A DNA stretch of 64,000 nucleotides from Ottelia alismoides. Taxonomy: Eukaryota; Streptophyta; Magnoliopsida; Alismatales; Hydrocharitaceae. Each line of letters opens with the position of its first letter. Within the stretch, counting starts at the first letter, position 1. Positions 58,601 through 64,000 of the stretch are shown one piece after another. The translations under genes were made by a program, and so were the position numbers. The notes below the pieces were generated by a model. The model was not told the origin of the DNA. It did not search any database and saw only the letters and a list, made by a program, of their open reading frames with translations. The stretch covers positions 806,001-870,000 of the forward strand of contig JAZKJV010001865.1 in NCBI GenBank assembly GCA_037367405.1, written 5' to 3'.

Positions 58601-60110
58601 ATGAAGTGAAGGAACTCATTTAGTCTTGAGAAAATAATGAGGCTCCGGAAATGTGAAACTAAAAGGACAATTAAAATGAAACACTAATACTCTTCAAATG
58701 AGTTTGAGGATGGATTCCATATGTCAGTTAAATGATCTTACTTCATGTGATGAAGATTCTAAATATCATGACATGGCAAGATGGATTTTAGCAATAAAGT
58801 CTATAGTAGACTTCATATACAAGTGTTGTATATGGTCCCTCGAGGATCCACCTATATGGGTATGACCCGTTAAGGTGTAAATGGATCTTCAAGAGAAAGA
58901 GGGAACCTGATGAGAAGGTACAAACTTTCAAAGCACGACTCGTAGCCATGAACTACAAACTGAATAAAATACATCGCTTGCGATGAGACTTGCTCTCCAG
59001 TGACCATGCTTAAACTCATTAGATTATTGCTAACTATCGCTACAAAACTTGACTTTGACATCTTCAAGATGGAAGTCAACATTGCATTCCTCCACGAATA
59101 TCTCTTAGAGGATATTCACATGAAGTAACCCCAGGGCTTCATAGTTGAGAAAGCAAACTATGCAAGCTAAATAACTCCATCCGTGGACTTGAATAAGCTT
59201 CTTGTAGTTGGAACGCCAGATTTGATGAAATCATAAATGTTATGATTTCAGATAGAATCTTGATAAACCATGTGAAGCTTAGTGGGAGTGCCATTGTGTT
59301 CATCATGCTAAAATGTAGATGACACCCTAATCATTTGGAATGATATAAGGACAATAATAAGTGTTTTATAGACTGGCAATTCCATACCTTGAGATATCAT
59401 CTCAAGGATACCTCCTAAATCTTAGTTCTGAAAGTGTTCGGAAGCAAAGAGAAGAGGGTATTGGGACCGTCACATTAGTGGTACACCTTGGACATATTCC
59501 ATTCTTGAAAAATCCCAAGAAAGGCTTCCTTCCCTTAAGATATGGTACCGACCTATCTAAAGGAATAACACCTCAAAGAGTTGAGGAAGTGAATGCTAGA
59601 ATTACTTACCCTTGTGCATCAGTTATGAGAAGCTGAATGTATGCTAGATGTGTACAAAAGTTAGATATCTGCCATGTAGTGGGAGTAGTAAATATTACTA
59701 AACCTACTAAGGAGATAAAACACTTGATTGCAGTAATAACAATATCTTCAAAGACGAAAAGATTTTTGAGATAGTGATCTCAAAGTCTTATCTTCAAGAA
59801 GTTAAGAATTTATAGATAGTGATCTAAAAGGTCTTAACTGTGGATACCTTAGGAGACAGAGATCTCCAGGAATAAGGGTATTCTGATAAGGATTATGGAC
59901 ATACCAGTTATAATAATTATTGAAATGTGGTGTCAAAGGACACTATAACTGACAAGAATGAGTGTTGGTTGCGTAAGATGCAATATTCGCATTGGATGTG
60001 AGAATTGTTACTGGGGGATATGCAAGTGTTGTAAAAGGACTTGGAATAGTCTCTCGGGAACAGAGTGATTGATCAACTTACCTAGCTATATTTCTAAATA
60101 GCCTATGATT
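58601..60110 (+). pseudogene. Copia F reverse transcriptase and RNase H remnant
   Basis: The RT start reads REREPDEKVQTFKARLVAMNY at about 58893. LEDIHM-like, KLNNSIRGLE.AS and SGSAIVFIML stretches follow. The catalytic box is recognisable near 59313 as N-V-D-D-T (Tyr replaced by Asn) after a one-base loss. Further on are RYGTDLSKGITPQRVEEVN and KLDICHVVGVV (59540-59690), the RT connection, and a badly worn RNase H tail to about 60110. Dense stops and shifts throughout. Confidence 0.8.
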
Positions 60111-60151
60111 GTGATATGAGTTTAAAGATTGGCCCATTAATGGCTTTATGG

Positions 60152-60164
60152 GCTAGCGGGAGAT
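60152..60164 (+). other. Polypurine tract of copia F
   Basis: GCTAGCGGGAGAT directly precedes the 3' LTR start TGTTGGACATG. Plus-strand DNA synthesis primes from such a tract. Confidence 0.65.
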
Positions 60165-62781
60165 TGTTGGACATGCGAGCCCACGACGAGCCATTATGCA
60201 ATAAATGTTATTGCGAATATCATTCCCTGATCTGAAATGAAGAATAATCAATTCGCATAATAGGTCCCTTAGTATAATTAGGATTATGTACCATGGCCAT
60301 CTTTATGATCATACAATTGTTGATTCAATTATTGAATCATAGAGGCTGGTGCTTGGATGAATATCCAAAGAGTTAGATTGAGGACTCATCAAGTACCATC
60401 AAATGATTATTAAGAGAGGATCTCTAGCCTGAGCAGGAGATGGCAATCCTTTCTCACTTGGATGATATCTAACCGACCCCATGATGCAGGTCCTCTACAT
60501 GGGAATAGAGATTCAGAGGTGTCAGATTAGTTAGGTCAATGAGAGTTGACTTAATGAGATCGAGATAATCAAAGTCGTATGTTGTATGTTGTCACGATAT
60601 AGGCATGTATTCTCTGACCGGAGATAGATGTGTTACTATATGTCTGAATATGTACATTTGGAAGACCAATAGATTGATGACCTAATCAAGGTCTATATAC
60701 CGGTGCGCTGGTGTGCATGCAAGGGCATAGAGTAATACGATCTCTCAAAGGGATCATACAGGTTCATTACTGAGCTGGAAGACTTGAGCTCGCTCATGAT
60801 ATATTGGGAAGAATCAAATTCCGTGCACGATCTTCTCGCTTTGGAAGCTTGATAGAATTTGTAGGTTTGATATATATTTTTGGAAAGTATATGATCAAAA
60901 CCTGGGTATGATATATGCTTTTGGAAAGTATATGATCGATACCAACCCCCAATAGTAAAATGAGAAACTTAATGATAAAACCCTGAAAGAGACAGTCTAA
61001 AAGAGATCTAAAACTTTGAGTTTATTCTGGGTCTTCTTGTATGCAAGATATACATGTATTAGGAACACCTGAGGGTGATGTGATCATAAAGGATAGTATA
61101 ACCATGACGCTTCCATTCTGAGGGAATGATGAAACATGTCTGGATTTTAGTAACTCCTCTCTTAGAGAAGTAATCTGATCTTAGCCCAAATGTTGGACAT
61201 TGATCCGAGTATGATTCAGATGTAATGAGAAGATTAGATTTGCGGTCTTGATTTAATCAAGCATATATGGGAGGTCCGCAAGATCTGGATTTAAGATGTG
61301 ATCTCAATATCCAAGTCACTATACGTGAAACAATACAATCATCCTGTCCTTATCTCCAAGTATCCGTGGAGAAAGCGCATTATCCTTAAAAGAGTTCATG
61401 GATAATTTCATTAACGATATATGTATCCGAGCATTGAGAAAAAATAATAATTAAATGTGATTTAATTTGCATGAATAATATGAATTTGATTCATATTATA
61501 AAGAGAGTTATCTAAGATAATTAAATGTGACTTAATTATCAAAGATGTGAATAATGTGAATGTGATTCATATTATTTGGGTACATGAGAATTGAGATCCA
61601 AGATAATTAATTGTGATTTAATTATCATGTATAAGAATAATGTGGATAGCACTATCCATATTATATCCATATTATTCAGGTATATTATAAATGTGATTTA
61701 TAATATATTAAAGAGAGCACATTGTGATTTATATTGGTTAATTAATTATTGATGTGAATTGGATTCACATTGGATGATTAATTATTTTGGATGTAAATGT
61801 GATTCACATTTTTCCAATGGCATGATTGTAATGTTCACAAGGTAATTATGAATTAATTTTTGAAATAATTTACAACAAATGTTGTAAATCTTGGAGATAT
61901 CATGAGATCTCATGAGATAATGAGATCTCATGAGATTTTGAGTAGATAGACTCGTTCTATCTCAAATGAATTGTCGCCCCCTTCTTTAGGGGATATGGTT
62001 AATCTCCTCATTATCTCTAAGACTAGTCAACGTGATTTAATTTTGAATTGATTTATATATATATATATATTAATTTAAATTAAATCAATTGTTGTTGTGT
62101 TTTTTACAACAACATCATGGCCATTGAAAGAAACACGAATCAATCTCATGATTGTGTGTTGTCCATGGATTGAGATACATAGACTCCCAAAACCCTATAT
62201 AAGAAGAGGCACCCCTTGCTCTTCGAGTGTCACGTTTACGATAACAACATATGCTCTCTTCCTCTCTCTCTACACATCAAATGCTCTCTCCCTCTCTCTC
62301 TTATGGCTGCCCACTATGGAGCCATAGAGAGAGTCTCCATCGCTACAGCATCGTCGTTATGCTGCCGGAGTATTTTCTCATGGATCTCCGTCTCCTTCGA
62401 TGTGCCTCATTCATGATGAAGATGTCAGATCTTGTGTGATGAGATCGGAGATTCACCCTTTGGATCATCAACATGGATTACGAGGAGCACACATCTCATC
62501 AACGTGCTTGCAAGCATCTCCTCCGTCGGATTGGACTTGAGACAGGAGGTCTCTTCGTTTAGAGACTCGATCGCAACCACACTTCAAGAGGTAAACTTAA
62601 AAGCTATTGTGGTTCAGATGAAACGATCGGAGAAATATTCTTGGATCATGTGGTTTCATCACATTACTTTTAAAAAAAATTCCGCTGCATCGAGCAACTA
62701 GTGTGACTATTCACTCTCGATCGCATACGATGCGATCCTCACGCTTCCATGGTGTGCTTGAGGATATTCCCATATCCTTCA
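60165..62781 (+). repeat. 3' LTR of copia F
   Basis: It starts TGTTGGACATGCGAGCCC and ends CATATCCTTCA; 2617 bp against 2596 bp for the 5' copy. Differences include a longer AT microsatellite (about 62055-62070) and an extra CTCTCTCTACACATCAAATG segment near 62262. The TATA box is kept at 62196-62203. Open frames at 62097-62701 are shared by chance with the LTR and are not called. Confidence 0.93.
62196..62203 (+). promoter_or_regulatory. TATA box of copia F 3' LTR
   Basis: CCCTATATAAGAAGAGGC, identical in context to 54319. If still active it would drive transcription rightwards into the integrase remnant of gypsy C. Confidence 0.65.
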
Positions 62782-64000
62782 TATACTTCTGAGTAGAGCA
62801 TGATCCTTATTTCTTAGAGCTTTCTAGATGAGACAATTCTGTCTGTGGACTCATTCCCATGGTATGCTGATATTGTGAACTATCTTGTCTCTAAGAAAGT
62901 TCCACAAGGTAGACAGATTTATGTCTATGATACATTTTTACCAATGGGAGGATCTGTACCTATTTCGTGAGAGTGTGTATTGTATTTGGAGAAGGTGCAT
63001 TCCTCATGAGGAATACACCAGTGTACTTGAGCACTATCACAAATTAAAATCTGGTGGGCATCTTCAGGGAAGCGCATGGCAGCTAAGATTATATAGAGCA
63101 GCCTTGGTGCCCAACAGTATTTAAGGATGCTATAGAGTATGTTAAAGGTTGTACTAACTATTAGAAGATGGGAGTAACCATTGGTTCCAAAAATACCTTC
63201 CTTAAGATATATATATATATATATATAGATAGATAGATCTCAGATATTTTTAATGCTTGTGGCATAGACTTCATGGGCCCAATTCCTATCAGTCAGGGAT
63301 ATCAATACATCCCGCTGCTTGACATGGATTACGTTAGTCGATAGGTGGAGGCTATCCCCACCTGAGCCGCTGATAGTCATACAATGTGTTCCTTTCTCAA
63401 GGACCATATTATTGCATGGTTCGGGATTCCCAATATACCCATTTCAAATGGGGGAAGTTATTTCATTAATAGAGAAGACAAGAAGCTTGTGAAGGAGTAC
63501 TCCATGGAACAAAAGGTTGCGTCTCCTTACCACCCACATACTAATGGCTTAGATGAATTTTCAAATAGGGACATCAAGATTATATTGCAAAAACTTGTAC
63601 GTCCAGATAGGAAGAACATGTCCCAAATGCTTGACTCAGTTCTATGGGCTTATAGGATTGCGTACAAATCACCATTGTGTATGTCTCCCTACAGATTGGT
63701 GTATAGAAAGCCTAGCCACCAGCCAGTAGAACTAATTCACAAATCATTATAGGCACTCCATGTATGCAATCTTTATTATGAGAAGGCATGAAAGAACAAG
63801 AAGTTGGATTTGAATAGATTGCTGGAATTCTGAGATTTTGCTATGATAACTCACTCATGTATAAGGAGAAAGTCAAGCATTGGCATGCTATACACAATAG
63901 AGGAAAGACCTTCTCCCCCGATCAGAAAGTATGGTTGTTCGATGCTAAGTTGAAGTTATTTCCAGGTAAATTAAAAAGCAAATGTCATGACCGTTCATTG
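62782..64000 (+). pseudogene. Gypsy C integrase remnant
   Basis: After copia F the gypsy pol resumes with SVDSFPWYADIVNYLVSKKVP (about 62838-62905), a worn zinc finger, then ACGIDFMGPIP near 63260 (first Asp kept). The open 122-codon stretch 63384-63752 follows. In it the second site reads PISNGGSYF (Asp replaced by Asn) and the third NGLDEFSNRDIK keeps its Glu; it ends VLWAYRIAYKSPL and PSHQPVELIHKSL. The C-terminal part (KVWLFDAKLKLFPGKL, about 63926-63972) reaches the right edge. A microsatellite lies at 63207-63238. Confidence 0.88.
63207..63238 (+). repeat. AT/GATA microsatellite in gypsy C integrase
   Basis: About ten AT units followed by three GATA units, between the zinc finger and the core of the integrase remnant. 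Related copies B and D have no such tract here, so it arose after the gene died. Confidence 0.85.

Larger units (their letters stand above)
52276..62781 (+). mobile_element. Ty1/copia element F, plus strand, with both LTRs
   Basis: LTRs at 52276-54871 and 60165-62781 flank a 5.3-kb interior with primer site, leader, leader intron, and heavily worn gag, PR, IN, RT and RNase H in copia order. The flanks TATAT (52271-52275) and TATAC (62782-62786) are a 5-bp target duplication with one change. It lies between RNase H and integrase of gypsy C, whose coding sequence continues on the other side. Same family as copia A. Confidence 0.92.
19953..64000 (+). mobile_element. Ty3/gypsy element C, plus strand, in three pieces
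   Basis: The pieces are a 5' LTR fragment (19953-22110), a linker-PR-RT-RNase H block (49041-52275) and an integrase block (62782-64000). Gypsy D sits in the LTR and copia F sits between RNase H and integrase. Joining the LTR fragment to the pol part is inference. Both are plus-oriented, both flank D directly, and a deletion at 49040/49041 explains the missing gag. The 3' LTR must lie to the right of the window. C itself is inserted in gypsy B, and ATTGG at 19948-19952 is the likely left target duplication. Confidence 0.72.

Overview
The window is nuclear DNA of a flowering plant. No host gene, rRNA or tRNA gene, or CRISPR array could be supported. Nearly every base belongs to decayed LTR retrotransposons stacked inside one another, the texture of gene-poor heterochromatin in a large plant genome. 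The species cannot be told from the sequence.

Two families make up the nest. The first is a Ty1/copia family (elements A and F) with LTRs of about 2.4-2.6 kb that start TGTT(A/G)GACATG and end CCTTCA, followed by an initiator-Met-tRNA type primer site. The second is a Ty3/gypsy family or cluster of close families (B, C, D, E and two solo LTRs S1 and S2), with LTRs of 3.0-3.75 kb that start TGATGAATC, end ATCA, and precede a TGGC... primer site of the tRNA-Asp type. Its pol order is PR-RT-RNase H-IN. The RT and IN wording and the linker between gag and PR fit the Athila-like, non-chromodomain branch.

Layout, left to right. Positions 1-10863 hold copia A on the minus strand, running off the left edge and split in its protease by solo gypsy LTR S1 (1897-5647, perfect 5-bp duplication ATGTC). 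Positions 10864-19952 hold gypsy B on the minus strand, into which A inserted; solo LTR S2 (13729-17444) interrupts its RT. At 19953 gypsy C begins on the plus strand, inserted in B; its 5' LTR is cut at 22110 by gypsy D (22111-49040, plus). D is split in its leader by gypsy E (26224-38311, minus), which has both LTRs. C resumes at 49041 after a deletion that removed the end of D's 3' LTR, the rest of C's LTR and C's gag. C's pol is then split between RNase H and integrase by copia F (52276-62781, plus, both LTRs present) and continues to the right edge.

All the coding remnants are pseudogenes with stops, frameshifts and several lost catalytic residues, so none of the copies should be able to move by itself. 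The structural signals have lasted better: LTR ends, target duplications, primer sites, TATA boxes in F, GT-AG intron-like signals in the gypsy LTRs and in the copia leader, and a periodic array of hairpin plus purine-tract modules before the gypsy 3' LTR. E appears to be a non-autonomous relative: it has a protease remnant but no visible RT or integrase, and carries a Ser/Thr-rich reading frame in their place. Similarities were judged by eye; no identity values were computed.
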